Assembly: GCA_027886185.1 (NCBI GenBank)
Contig: WOAB01000232.1
Location: 992,001 to 1,056,000 of the forward strand
Length of the DNA: 64,000 bases
From: Rheum nobile
Taxonomy: Eukaryota > Streptophyta > Magnoliopsida > Caryophyllales > Polygonaceae
Direction: 5' to 3'
Shown in pieces: positions 11,338 through 23,291 of this stretch; within the stretch, counting starts at the first letter, position 1, and each line of letters opens with the position of its first letter. Position numbers and translations under genes: made by a program. A model generated the notes under the pieces. The model was not told where the DNA came from. It ran no database searches and was given only the letters and a program-made list of their open reading frames with translations.

Positions 11338-14300
11338 TCATCCTCTTCCTTCTTCAATGGAGTTTCCAAATCCGGCGAGTGGATGATGATCCAATGTGGA
11401 AATGCTTACTGGCACAAAATGGTCATGGTTGCCTACAAGGGCTATCGCATGCACTTTTGTGGGAGGTTGTGCGCCTGGGGGAGCCCACATTGGGAGGCAT
11501 GTGTGAGGTCCAGAATATGATAGCACAACAAGAGCCACCTGGAATCGTGTGGCAAATGCCAAGCCAACAATGGGAACTTCCATCCAGTGATCCCTCGTAC
11601 ACACCCCAGTAAAATTCACAGACCTGATGAGGTCCGATATGGGGGTTACACCACAGGCCGGGGTGTACAACGCTCGACGTTGTTGCAACTCCTTTGAAAG
11701 CTCAAATCGGGCGTACATATACTGGTCTTCGACACCCGTTTGTAGTACAGCAAGCGAACGGTACCCACAGTGACCATCGCCCATTACATTCTGTACTCCT
11801 ACAATATAGGCTAACATAAACAAATCAATATTATCTCGGCCCCAATCAATGCCGAGGTAATTAATGCCCGTGTCGGCCTGAGGTGGCCTACTAGTGCTTT
11901 CCTTGCCAGTCGAGATTCCGCTGTGCCGCTTACCTTTACAAATTCAAGGGTTAGAATAAATTATAAAGAAATAACGATTAATGATGATCGAATGTGAAAA
12001 TGCTAACCGCTTGGAGGACGTTCTTTAGATCCCACTGAGGAATTTTTCCGATCCTTGGCCTTCTTCTTCTTTTCCTCGTCCTTCTTCCTTTTTTCTTCCG
12101 CCATGTGCTCAAACCAACTAGGGTCCCTCTTTGTATCGTTCTTCTTAATTTTAGGTCTCCCCTTCTTGGTCGAAGCGGCCGGGGGCTCTTCTGCGGTACA
12201 CGATCTACAGTCATGGAAAATTTTGTATCTGCGTACAAAATCGGTCTTCAACTCTGGGTGCAATTCGTCGTTGCTCCACTCTCCAAACATGGCACCTAAG
12301 ACGATATCTTCTTCTGAGATCAATGCGCCATCATTCGGTGCGGGATCAACATGTCCAACCCCTTCCCACTTGATTTGCTTCCAATAATTGTGGATTTCAC
12401 TTGGCCTCAACGGGAAACCGGTCTTTACATATTCTTTGATCGTGTGTGGGCAAGGCAGGCCTAGGGTGGCTCTCCAAAACACATCACGACATTCTTCATC
12501 GGGAATTTTTCCTTGCATGGCCCTAACAACTTGGACGTATAACATTCTTAAGCACTTTTCCGAGACCTTATAAAGAATGCGCCTGAAAAATGTCTTCACC
12601 GCAGGCGGGCCGATTACGATCTCTGTGGGCGCCTTAAAAGCACTCTGCTCCATATCACCTCTGACTTCCCGAATCTGATCAACAAACATATTGTCGATTT
12701 GTTGCATGAGGGTCTCCAAGCCTCCAACCGACGATTCAATCCCGTCCTTCAGCATAGAATGCTGACTCTCGACTCTGAAATTAAAAACTCAAGTTAAGCT
12801 TAGTTGCATATTTCAATTTCGTTTTTAGATGATCACTTGTAAATTTACCTATTTGATGATCTTGTGCCGAAATGGAGTACCGTGTCGCACCATGCACAAA
12901 CTAGCATCTCCTTGTAGTCCCTAAGCCATACCCTCTTCACGTATTCCATCAGCCAGGGTAGTTTTTTCCACTTCTCCGTCAAGTACTCAAGTCGCTCATT
13001 ATAGACATCCTCAGTCGGCGACCTTAACAACCAACGAATATTACCACTAAAATGGTCAACATTGGGGATCCATTTCATGGCAAAACCCTCCACGTTACGG
13101 TTCACATGGACCCTACACAATAGATGCTTCGTGTTGGAAAAGACTATATCGACGGCTTTCGTCAAACCGAGCTCTCGATCTGACATGATCGCCTCCGGTT
13201 CCCGTCCCTCGAAAATGATCTTTAGGCGGTCCAACGCCCATGTGTAGTGCTCCGTCGTCTCATCATACATGAATACGATCGCAATACAAAATGTACGGTT
13301 GGTGCAAGTGAATCCAACAAACTCCAACAAAGGCATACCGTACCTGTACATGTATGAATTATACGAAATAAGGTATGCAATTACATATTCAATAAGGTAT
13401 GTAATTACATATTTTAGATTTAATAATAGCGATAATTACACATATTCATACATGTTCGTCTTGTAGGTCGTATCCATGATGACGATGGTGGGGAACAAAT
13501 TCAACAAATGTATAGCTCCGGGGTGAGAAATAAAAATATCACTCAAAACCTCCCTCCCTTCTTCATTGCAACGCGTCTCATAGCTTGTATAATAACGTCT
13601 CGCGTCTAGAAAATCCAGCATGTACTGCGGCACCGTCAAATTGCCCCTACATTTCAGCCTCTCCCGACTCTTGTAATTGTAGAGTTGGTTCTTTGATGTT
13701 AAGCACTTGGGATCCTCGTGTAGAAATAGACTCATAATAGCCTTCGGCTTTATTCCGGAGGCTGACAAACTTTTCACACGCTCTCGTTGATCCTTACAAA
13801 GCCTCCCAGCAAATGCATGACCGATCAAACTACTAGCAAGCTCATGGTCATGCGATCCACAAGCGACAGATAATCTCCAATGGTCAGATTTCAGCCAATC
13901 TCCCTTCACAATCACCCCATGCAACTGAAACGGACACTCACTCTTCTTTGTCCTCGCATTGTATTTCCGTTTAGGGGTTGCCTCGGTACTGTCACCCGCC
14001 TTCTTCTTCGCCGCTCTATATGGCACAGACTTCTCACACGACAGTATGACCTTTCGGTTAGGCCATGACTTACTTATTACAATAACCATACGCAACTCCA
14101 AACCTATGTTCTTAGCCCAACTGATCATACTATCTCTATCACTCCATTCTTTATCCGTAGTAAAATGAGCAGAATAATCCACTGGCAAAAATTCGCTATC
14201 ACTAGAGTCCTCCTATTTATGATAAATACATAAAACTACTGTAAATATTTCATATTATAAATAATCATAAACATTTTAATCAAAGTTCTAAACTACAACA

Positions 14301-14570
14301 CACTACTGTAAATACTACATTTCAAATAAACTTATAAACTATAACATACTACTGTAAATATTTTAGATTTAAATTATCATAAATATTTTAATCAAACTTA
14401 AAAACTACAACAAACTACTGTTAATTACTACATTTCAAATAAACTTATAAACTACAACAAGTAAATTATATTTGAAGTAAATATATACTTACTCCTAAAT
14501 CATCAAGACCGGGTGCGTCATCCAAGTGCTCAACTGGCCTAAGTGTAGCATCCATCCTTGACAAAGACAT
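11338..14570 (-). CDS. MULE transposase fused to an OTU-like cysteine protease domain
   Basis: Proposed exons on the minus strand are 14570-14493, 14212-13452, 13343-12849, 12774-12008 and 11933-11338. All introns are GT-AG, and the exon lengths sum to 2697 nt, i.e. 898 codons with no internal stop. Order of domains: acidic N-terminus; a Mutator/FAR1-like DNA-binding region (about residues 30-150); MULE transposase core with first Asp in IVIMDTTYKTN, joined across an intron to MYGMPLLEFVGF, then IMSDRELGLTKAV and CRVHVNRNV; a degenerate SWIM-like GLPCPHTI; a lysine-rich stretch with KKGRPKIKK; and an OTU-type domain (GDGHCGYRS, later NHDHFVPV) that would supply Asp, Cys and His. The transposase would act on the element ends in the nucleus. 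The role of the OTU domain is unknown. The start at 14570 was chosen because exon 1 then joins in phase. It is an inference; the later exons are much firmer. Confidence 0.8.
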
Positions 14571-14687
14571 AATCTTGAATTGATAAACCCCAACAATGGA
14601 TAAACCCCAAGCAATAGTTGCATATATATAGCAACAACATGGATAAACCACAATGAAGTTACCGTTGTAAAACGGTAACTTCTTGGA

Positions 14688-14945
14688 CGCATCGTGGTTG
14701 CGACCAAGATGTTACCAATGGTAACTTCTTGGAAAAAAATTTAAATTTTCACATTGTTTTTTGGAGAATTTTTTTTAATTTTTTTAGCGAACCCGGTTTG
14801 TCAGTAAATCGGTTTTAAATTAATTTCTCGGATTTTACAAAACCGGATAGCAGACCTTGGACGCATCATTGATGCGCCCAAGGTTAAAACTTCTTTAAAA
14901 TAAAAAATTATCACCAGGACGTATTCCGGATGCGCCCAAACTGAG
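14688..14945. repeat. Right subterminal palindrome cluster of MULE-1
   Basis: Versions of the same palindrome as at the left end occur near 14688-14712 (CTTGGACGCATCGTGG...), 14855-14883 and 14916-14941. They are more diverged than the left set. Confidence 0.7.
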
Positions 14946-14993
14946 GTGCGCGGCATGATATTACGGGTGCAAAGAAGAATCCCCTTATTTTTG

Positions 14994-15417
14994 CACTCTC
15001 TTTGTTTTCCTTATTTTGCTTCTAGTTTCTGCATCTTCAAACAGCAGTTTTTCCTTTTCAGTTTCTGGTGAGATTCGGTTTACTTGAGCTGCTTTGGGAG
15101 TCACGTGCCACAAAGATGAAGTTGGCTGTCAGCGCAACTGCATCCGCAGGACTAGAATTTTCCACCCAGAAAAACATAGAGATTACATGGACAAGTCCTG
15201 CATTCTTTGCACAGAACAAGACAAAGATGATCAATCTCCCTCCTAATATGAACTACCACATTAGACTTCATCTCAAATACTACTGAAAATTCAAAATACT
15301 TCATTAATACAACGCATTCATTGTTCAATAAAGTTAATAAAAGAAATTATATGTCAAATTCATATACATTTCAAGGTCCTCAACTACCAAAAATAAGAAC
15401 AATAAGATGTCATTTTC
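14994..15417. other. Spacer with one possible exon (15068-15286), not recognised
   Basis: After a pyrimidine-rich tract ending TTTTCAG near 15060, a frame stays open to 15286. It would encode about 70 residues including KMKLAVSATASAGLEF and NYHIRLHLKYY. I do not recognise a family. It could be the last exon of a gene cut by MULE-1, or chance. The rest is AT-rich, probably the 3' untranslated region of the kinase. Confidence 0.3.
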
Positions 15418-16828
15418 TTAAAAAACCATAAAATTGTCAGATTCAGAAGGCTGTTCTAACCCTTCTACCCATACCCCTTTTTTCTTATTCTCAGCATCAC
15501 CATTATTTCCTGTAATTCCTTCCCTTTTCCCTTCGAATATTCCATGGACAATCCTCTCCACATCAATCCCATTTATTCCCTCCATGTCCTCCTCCACTTC
15601 TTCCACCAAAGGAATAAATGGAGGCCGTTGGATCCGCCAGATCATCTCCCAGTCCACCCCCCTAAAGAAATCGTGGCCCTTGATGTCCTCCAGCTGGATC
15701 CTCTTCACCGGGTCCTTTTCTAGCAACCTCCGTATCAAATCCCGCAACGACGTCGTCTCACCCACCAAGTCAGGCTTCTTCGACACGATCCTGCAAAACG
15801 TCTCCTTCCTGTTCGACCCTCGAAACGGCGTCGTTCCGTACAGCATCTCGTACAACACAACCCCTAAACACCACCAATCAACGGCGTAGTCGTGGCCTTT
15901 CCCGGCAACCACTTCCGGCGCCACGTAATCCTCCGTGCCGACGAACGAGTTCGACTTCGCTACCGGCTCCGGATGGACCGAGTCAGTCGCCGATTTCGAC
16001 GACGCTTCCGAGTTCGCCGGCGAAACGCCGGAGCTACAGAAGCGGAGGACTTTCGGGCAGTTCGTTTTCTTCGGAGGCTCCGATTTCTCTTCCGGATCGG
16101 GTGAACTCGGCCGGGTTATGGGCGATCTCGGAGCGAGTTTTGTGGAGAGATCGAAATCTACCAGCATTAAATGGCCGTTTTCTTGGATTAATACATTTTC
16201 CGGCTTCAAATCTCTATAAACAATCCCCGATTTGTGGAGATACTCCAGCGCCAATACCAGTTCTGCTGCGTAAAATCTGGAGAAACAAATGTCGAACAAA
16301 TCAAATCAATAATCTCAAACTAAACCCTAGAATGCTAGATTTCTCATTTCTGATCATCAAACAACGAAATGATGCGATGAAAGACTAAATTAAGTACCTG
16401 ATAATGTCATCGGAGAACATTTTCTCACTTTGCTGCATCCTGACGCTATTGAGATCCCGTCCAGGACAGTAATCGATCGCATATCCGACGACATTTTCGG
16501 TTTCGAGAATGCCGCGCAGCCTCGGCAGCAGCGGATGCCGGAGATTCCTCAGCACCTCCCGCTCGAACCAGATCCGGCGAGTCTTATTCTTCTCACGATC
16601 AAGATTGCTTCCACTGTTTCCGCTACTTTTGCTACCATTTTTGCTCTTGAAGGACGCCTTCAGAACCACCTTCAACGCCAAATCTTCGTCGGAATCCGGC
16701 AACCGAACGCGGAACACAACTCCTTTAGCTCCCCGGCCGACTGGACACAAAACCTTCAGAGAACTCAAATTCAAAGTCGGAATCTCCACTAATTCGTTGT
16801 CTTGATCTTCAAATCTGCAATCGGTCAT
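15418..16828 (-). CDS. UCNL: AGC VIII protein kinase, UNICORN (UCN/UCNL)-like
   Basis: Two exons on the minus strand (16828-16398 and 16276-15418) with a 121-bp GT-AG intron give 429 residues. The ATG at 16828 is the first in-frame ATG upstream of the kinase domain. Visible motifs: glycine loop GRGAKGVVF at 31-39, Lys53 in ALKVV, YCPGRDLNS, catalytic YRDLKPEN with Asp166, and DFD (not DFG) at 184-186 as in plant AGC VIII kinases. A roughly 65-residue insertion, rich in Ser, Pro and Lys, lies before GTEDYVAPEVV. The C-terminal NFMVF resembles the hydrophobic FxxF motif that binds PDK1. The order and the PGRDLNS motif point to the UCN group, which in Arabidopsis restrains planar tissue growth in ovules; that role here is inferred. 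UCN and UCNL cannot be told apart from this sequence. It looks intact. Confidence 0.9.
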
Positions 16829-17500
16829 AATTTGAACACACGGAATCGGATCCCCTCCTCCTGGCAATAAACTAAAGCTAATTGAAGAGGTTTTTGGATG
16901 ATCTTTTAATGGCGTGGGAAGAAGGGGAAGAACAAAGGAAGGAGTGGGGATCTTTGTGTGTTGTGAATTAGTTAGTTCAGTTTGGAGATGAGCAAGTATA
17001 TGTGAATGGATTGTTATATATTCAAATTAATTGAAATTGACGGTTGTAAAATTTTCTTGGGGAATAAGCATCTGAATATTTGGGGGAGAGAGAAGATCAC
17101 ATGGAACTTGGGAGGTTGAGCTGTGAAGTGAGGCGGATGACGTAGAGGGTGATTCTAGAAGAAGAAATTGGAAATTTTCAAACGTGAGGGTTTTTTCGCG
17201 GTGCTCGTTTGAAATTTGACAACTTTGAATTAAAACGTGGAATCTTGGATTGATATTAATAAAACAATTAAGAGAAAAAGAGGCCCGTTAAGTATTAACA
17301 GCTCAAAAAAAGTATAAAGTGGCAGGAAAAATCACAAGGGGGTTACCAGGAAACAGGGGAGAGACATGGGAAAAGCGTGGGCAACAAGCAGAAAGGTGAG
17401 ACTTTTGTAGATGTTTCCTGTGGTAACATTTTCTTTTTTCTTTTTTCTTTTTTCTTTTCTCGAAGTTAAGTTTTGAAATTAATGTTGTAGGTGACACCGA
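16829..17500 (-). promoter_or_regulatory. 5' leader and promoter region of the kinase gene
   Basis: This is the region upstream of the kinase ATG on the minus strand. Several TATA-like runs lie near 17010-17030. A CTTTTTT-type pyrimidine repeat lies at 17420-17460. No individual regulatory site can be supported. Confidence 0.4.
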
Positions 17501-17760
17501 AAAGTAAGAGAGAGTCTACGGAGAGATTGAATATCGTCTTTACTTGCAGAAGTGTACGTATTATAGGTGTTTTTATCCAGTTTGGGTGTGTTAGGTGAAG
17601 ATCTTGTTTGTCAAGTTAAATAATCCAAAATTGCAAGCGTGGTATATGGTCATGTACTCATGTTTGTATTTACTATTTAGGTAGGCAGGAGACACTAAGG
17701 GCTCGTTTGGATGCGTTTAAATTATAAATATTGACGATAAATAAATTTAATGAATATTAA

Positions 17761-17826
17761 GGGTGCGTTTAAATTACGCATTATCTGACATTATAATGCC
17801 AGATAATGTGTAATCCAAACACACCC
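17761..17826. repeat. Hairpin repeat, MITE-like remnant
   Basis: The arms GGGTGCGTTTAAATTACGCA and the complement of TGTAATCCAAACACACCC fold back around a short loop with CATTATCTG/CAGATAATG as the inner stem. A related degraded start (GGGCTCGTTTGGATGCGTTT) lies 60 bp upstream. The length and symmetry suit a very short MITE or the end of a larger one. Confidence 0.6.
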
Positions 17827-18970
17827 TAAATGTATTCAAGATTATTTATACAACATATTATGGAAGCCCTTTTTATATACGACATTTGATGAAAAATTAT
17901 TTTTGTCATAAATTAAAATCGTCAATTAGTCTCTACTGGTAATACAGCTTCAAATGTGAAAATCATTTGAGTACATGTGTCAAGTACATGATTAGATTAT
18001 AAAATACCATAAACTTTAAAAAAAAATAAGTTATTTTAAATGTATATGTTGTACTTTTATATCATGTTATTGTTATAATATATCGTATATTAAATGTCTT
18101 ATATAATTGTATGTTAATAAAAAAATTAATATACATTATCAGTTAAACAAAATATAATTATAAATATTATAAAAGAATAGCTTACATATAATGTGCTCAT
18201 AATACAAACATCATAATGCATAAAACATATATGTATATATAGGATCGAGGATATTAACTGAATTCTTAGTATGATTCCCCTGACACTTTTCATTAAAACA
18301 TTATGTGGATTTTTTATACATTTTATATTGCTTAAAGAATTATATACATAAAATTGTTAAGAGAATGACATTTTGATTAATTCATAAGAAATATTGGACA
18401 TTCATGGATTATATAATGTTTTGTTAATCCTAAATTATATGTTAAGAATTAGTTTTAAGTTTATGTTAAATCAAAGGGGACAATTTTATGACAAACTATA
18501 GAAAAAATTATCTTAAAGTGTGGTTCTTGTGATTGTGATAAACAATTAAAGGGGACAATTTTATGACGTTTGGTTCAACTTTACTCTAATCAAGACAACA
18601 TGTGACAAAATAGACAAATTAAGTACTAATATAATCAAATTAGTTTACACGGGGAGGGAATGAAATAAATTACTCAGATATTGATGAAACAAAATGCTAA
18701 GAATTTAGATTGTAAAAAAAAATCAAAGTTAGCCTAATTTTAATACTGTTTTTTACAATTTATATTTTTTCAAAATTAATCTTATACTTTCACTGTGATA
18801 TAAATAAATTGAACTAATATATTAAATCAAATTGATTTTTAAACGGTAAGGAGATTATGCTTTTAATATAATATATCAACATAAGTATTTGACAATGATT
18901 GTTATTCTCAAGGATTGACTTATTGAGAATGATATCTCTGGTGCAAAAAGTGAATGATACACACTACATA

Positions 18971-18994
18971 ATATATATATATATATATATATAA
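18971..18994. repeat. (AT)n microsatellite
   Basis: An uninterrupted run of alternating A and T, about 24 bases. Confidence 0.9.
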
Positions 18995-20158
18995 ATAATT
19001 TTAGACAAAAAATATGCATTTCAGAAATTTAATTTGCATAAATGTCTTTTCTAAATATGCATATATATTACATAGTATATACATGACTTATGAATTGCAA
19101 AATTTTTACCTAAAGATTTATACAATTTTTTAAATGTTTGCCTAAAAAGTATCGCATCTCATAACTTGGTTGAATATATTAAGTTTGAATGGACCTAAAT
19201 GCTAGAAAGAAGAATATGATGGATATGATGAAAGAATTAAATATGTTTATATATTAATAAGTGGAGGTTATATAGTTAAAATATAAAAACTATTACATTT
19301 TTCATATTAAATCATTTGATAAAAAATATTACGTAAATAGTACAATATATATATTACAGTTTCAAATTAATTTACGTAAAATTAGCTAGATTTATATTAG
19401 TGTATCAAAGTTTTTAAATAATTATAAAGGAGAAAAAAATAAAAATAAAAATGCAGGAGAGAAAGTCGTGAAAATCGACAAAATGGCTAACCGTTCTTTT
19501 TCGCAAAGCTTGATGAAATTAATATTTCAAAATCGACATAATTAAAACATGTATTATATAATTCGTATATAAGTTGAGTAGAATGTATCAATGAGTGAAT
19601 GAATGGATGGATGGAATAACAATAGTAAATAATATCCAATCAAAGTTAGGAAATTCATTTGATAGATTTTATTAATAACTACTTTAAATAAGTTGGAAAC
19701 AAGCTCAAAAATAGAGTACAAAGATTTATTCAAAATATATACTAAATGAAAAAATCAGAAATTGATTATAATCGGTGGTGTAAAATAAAATAGGTTGATA
19801 GAATAAGAAAAATCAACATATCATATATTTATTGTAGGTTGTTAAAAATTTAAATAATTCAAAGGGAACAATTCTATGAAAAGTTAAATTTATTTTCTTT
19901 TGTACTCATCAATATAATAACCTAATCTATATAAAAGGCTTGAAAATGGATAGCTTTAAGATTTCCTTGTCTATTTATATTTTAATAATTACTTAATATA
20001 AATAAAAAAATTATAAATTATAAATTAAAACAATTATACATTAACAACTTGGACCTAAAATTACTCTCATGGCTCAAAAGAAGTGAGCTTCAATATATAT
20101 TATATATATATATGACATTTAGAGTTATTAAAACTTTTTTTATGAAAAACGAACTTCA

Positions 20159-22012
20159 TTAACTAGAAATAGAGTGCAATCTACATGCCAAGACTGCTGG
20201 CATTTGAGAGATATGGTTATAAAAAACTATTGCTTTAGGAATCAAGGGCAACCCGTATTGAACAACAAAATGAGCAATCTGGTTATGAAATCTAGGAACA
20301 AAAGAGAAATAAAAACCCATAGAAGTACACAAAAGTTGTTGGAGGATGTTATTTATCATACCAAAAGAAGACCTAGTAGGAGCAACAGAACAAGAATCAA
20401 CAACATATTTACAGTCAGACTGAACCTGTAGCAAGGAGATCCCATAGTTCACAGCAAATTCCAGACCCTAGATAATTGTTTGAGCTTCTAATGATTCAAT
20501 AGTCGTACTAGGTTTTGAAGCCTTACTCCCTAATACAACCAAAGAACCATTAGCATCAAGAAGAACAAACACAAGTACAGCCTTATCATCTGGAGAAAGA
20601 CTAGCATCACACAACAAGGAGCAAGCACCAGAAAGAGGTAGAGCAGAACTAATGGAACGAGACAAAGAACCTGAAGGTAAAAAACAGTCAAAATTTATCA
20701 ACGTCATATTAACAAACTGAAGGAGATGAACTGGATCCTTGTAAGAAGCATCAAAAACTCTAGAATTTCTATTAGTCTAGAGAGCCCACAAGGAAACTTC
20801 CCAGAGCTGCAAATCAAAAAAAGACAAATATCATTAACATAACACCACCAGTCCTAAAGAGAAACATAAGAGAGGGAAATGAAGGACTAAAAATGTGGAA
20901 TCAAAGCCCAAAAACTCTTAACAAAAGAACATTTCTTCAACACATTCAAAATGGTCATGACAAAGAGTGGAAAGATCGCAATGAGTAATTTTCCTAAGCT
21001 TCAAAGTCACTAAGAAAGGAAGAAAGCCTTTGAAGGATCTCCATAAAAAAATTGCACTTTTGGAATAACTTGAAGCTTCTAGATTTTCCTCCAAAAGAAA
21101 CCAAAATTCCACTGAAGAGCAGAATTGGAGGATTCAGCAACAGACCAAGTATCAAGAATAACTTTGTAAGCAAACTTGATTGAAAATAAGTCATATCTTG
21201 CCTAAAACCATCTATGAACATCAAGAAGTTGTGGGGAGATATTTTGAAACTGTTGCACATGTTCAATATCATAATCCATAAGCTTGTTATTAAGATCATT
21301 CATCTTCCAGTCCATAGAATTCCAATCAATAAAACGAGTCACTGGTAGATTAACTTCATAAGCAATTGGAGGAGTAATCAAAGAAAATTTATGAGGCATG
21401 GGAATCCACCTATCACACCAAATTTTCACACTAGCACCATTCCCAATATCCTAGTAAAGGCCTTTCTGAACAACCCAGATTTCTTGATGAATGCTCCTCC
21501 AAATATAATTGGGCCGAGGACCCAGTCAGGAATTCAAGACATCAGAATTTGGGAAGTACACTAGCCTTTAGAATGCAACCAGCAATAGAATTAGGTACCT
21601 TAATGAGCCTCCAAATCTGCTTAGCTAACAAAGACAAATTAAAGGCTTCAAAATCCCTAAACCCCATGCCACCACAATTTTTAGAAACACACAGATGAGA
21701 CCACTTGGACCAATGAATTTTATTTTGCTTTTGAGAACCCCACAAGAACTGAGCAACAATGGAATCTAATTAGTGACAAACAGAAAGTGACAGCTTAAAA
21801 CAACTCATAGAATAAGAAGGAATGGCTTGAAGGACAGATTTGATAATAACCTCTCTACTTGCTTGAGAAAGAAAGAAAGATTTCCAACCTTTAGCTTTCT
21901 TGCAAACTCTGTCAATAACCTGATCAAAGATCACCTTTTTAGATCTCCCAATAACTGTAGGAAGGCCTAGGTATTTGTCATGATTATCACCATCCCCAAA
22001 GCCAAATAACAT
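20159..22012 (-). pseudogene. LINE ORF2 C-terminal part: zf-RVT and RNase H-like domain
   Basis: Downstream of the Copia-2 insertion, on the minus strand, I see KYLGLPTVIGRSKK and KAKGWKSFFLSQASRE (21960-21830). Next come KIHWSKWSHLC and GGMGFRDFEAFNLSLLAKQ (21740-21590), then the zf-RVT-like IWCDRWIPMPH (21425-21395). An RNase H-like domain follows, with CDASLSPDDKA and VQSDCKYVVDS (about 20620-20380). Such RNase H domains are usual at the C-terminus of plant L1-type LINEs. Several frames are used, so it is a pseudogene. Confidence 0.85.
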
Positions 22013-22370
22013 GTAAGAGGGCACAACCCACAACCCCACAGGCCTGCAGGCCATGCACTCCAACCCCTCTCCTGTTGGGCCCAATTCCACTCCAGGAAAT
22101 GACACACCCAGGCGGGTTGTTGGTGAGAGTCGAACTTGCGACCTCTCACCCTTTGTCCTCTCCACACAAGGAGAGAACACCACTTGAGCTGCAGCTCAGG
22201 TGGTGTCCATTCCTTGTGTGGAATGGAGAAAGGGTGAGAGGTCGCAAGTTCGACTCTCACCAACAACCCGCCTGGGTGTGCCATTTCCTGGAGTGGAATT
22301 GGGCCCAACAGGAGAGGGGTTGGAGTGCATGGCCTGCAGGCCTGTGGGGTTGTGGGTTGTGCCCTCTTAC
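22013..22370. repeat. 358-bp near-perfect palindrome, two head-to-head SINE candidates
   Basis: The sequence is symmetric about 22191/22192: each 179-bp arm is the reverse complement of the other with few mismatches, and there is no spacer. The centre is TGAGCTGCAGCTCA. Each arm begins with an A-box-like AGCTCAGGTGG (right arm 22193-22203) and, about 45 bp later, has a B-box-like AGTTCGACTCTC (about 22246-22257). These are the internal RNA polymerase III promoter boxes of tRNAs. That suggests a tRNA-derived SINE present twice in head-to-head orientation. No poly(A) tail is visible, so a foldback element is the alternative. Confidence 0.75.
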
Positions 22371-22371
22371 A

Positions 22372-23188
22372 AGTAATAACAGAGTAGATTTCAGATCACG
22401 CAAACACGACACTATCGGCCCTGATGCAGTATATCGATGATCGAACAAACGAAGGCAAAAAGGGACACAACGAATTGTTTACGCAGTTCGGGTTTCCCCT
22501 ACGTCTGCGGAGCCTCAGCGGGGAGACTCGCCCAAACTATGCACTAGATCTCAGAAGTGTTCAAGCACGGTTACAAGCTAGCAGATCAGAACGACAAACC
22601 AAGCAAGCTAACAAGAAAAAGACTTAGAGACAGGTAAAGAGAAGCAAGCATATGAAAGGGATTCGGCCCCCTTTCAAGGCTGGGATCGCTTCGAGATTGA
22701 AGCAACCCAAATCGCCGCCACCAATAGATCTCTAAAGGACACCACCGGAGACTGCTAAGGCCACCGTGAGAACCACCGCGAGCGAGATGCTCTTCCTTCT
22801 TCTCTCTTTCTCTTCTCTCTCTTTCTGTAATCGAAAGCGGCGCAAGGTGCAAGGATTCTGATGTTGAATGCCAGAAACCCTAGCGAGGAGAGTTCTTATA
22901 GTCAGCTTCGGAAGGAGTAAAACGCTGCGCTTCAATTAAGCTCAGACGCCAGCTTCCAAGCCCACCAGAAACTTGTTGTTGGTCCAGCATTCCAATTTAA
23001 GCCCAACCCACGTAATAGAAGACCAACCCAGCATGAGCCATCCAACCGGATAACCGGGGTTGCTTAGCTGATGGGCCTTCTTAGTGGATCGAGCCCAGCT
23101 CACATGTTTGGCCCAATCGTCTGATCCTAACTAGCTCGATATACCAAGTGCTTTACATAAGTTACAAATCTGGAGTATAACATTTACA
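22372..23188 (-). repeat. 3' LTR of Copia-2
   Basis: Nearly identical to 27833-28662. By eye the differences are a 10-bp CGAACACAAA-type expansion and a 3-bp indel missing here, plus a handful of substitutions. A purine tract (AAGGGGGCATT on the minus strand) lies just inside it. Confidence 0.93.
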
Positions 23189-23291
23189 AATGCCCCCTTA
23201 ATCCAGAATTGTCAACTTTAAACTTCTGCAGAAATCATAGTGCAAGTCTATAGGCAAGTTCCCATCCTCTTCATTGGCCCAGGTTCACATC

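Larger units (their letters stand above)
10857..14984 (-). mobile_element. Mutator-like element MULE-1, transposase-OTU type
   Basis: The ends are imperfect inverted repeats. Both start with GGG and share GCACCCG plus GTTTGGGCGCATCC about 20-45 bp inside. The 9-bp flanks TTGTTTTTA (10848-10856) and TTATTTTTG (14985-14993) agree at 7 of 9 positions, as for an ageing Mutator target duplication. The element contains one spliced transposase gene on the minus strand. Boundaries are good to a few bases only. Confidence 0.75.
17501..20130. other. AT-rich intergenic spacer
   Basis: I find no gene in these 2.6 kb. The stretch has very high AT content and only short frames. It contains a small hairpin MITE-like repeat (17761-17826) and an AT dinucleotide microsatellite (about 18971-18994). 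Confidence 0.7.

Noticed and set aside
15892..16805. Plus-strand frames opposite the kinase
   Set aside because: They have no conserved motifs. The kinase motifs on the minus strand fully explain the open frames.
22075..22440. Mirror-image frames on both strands across the palindrome
   Set aside because: The same peptide appears on both strands only because the sequence is palindromic. They are not genes.
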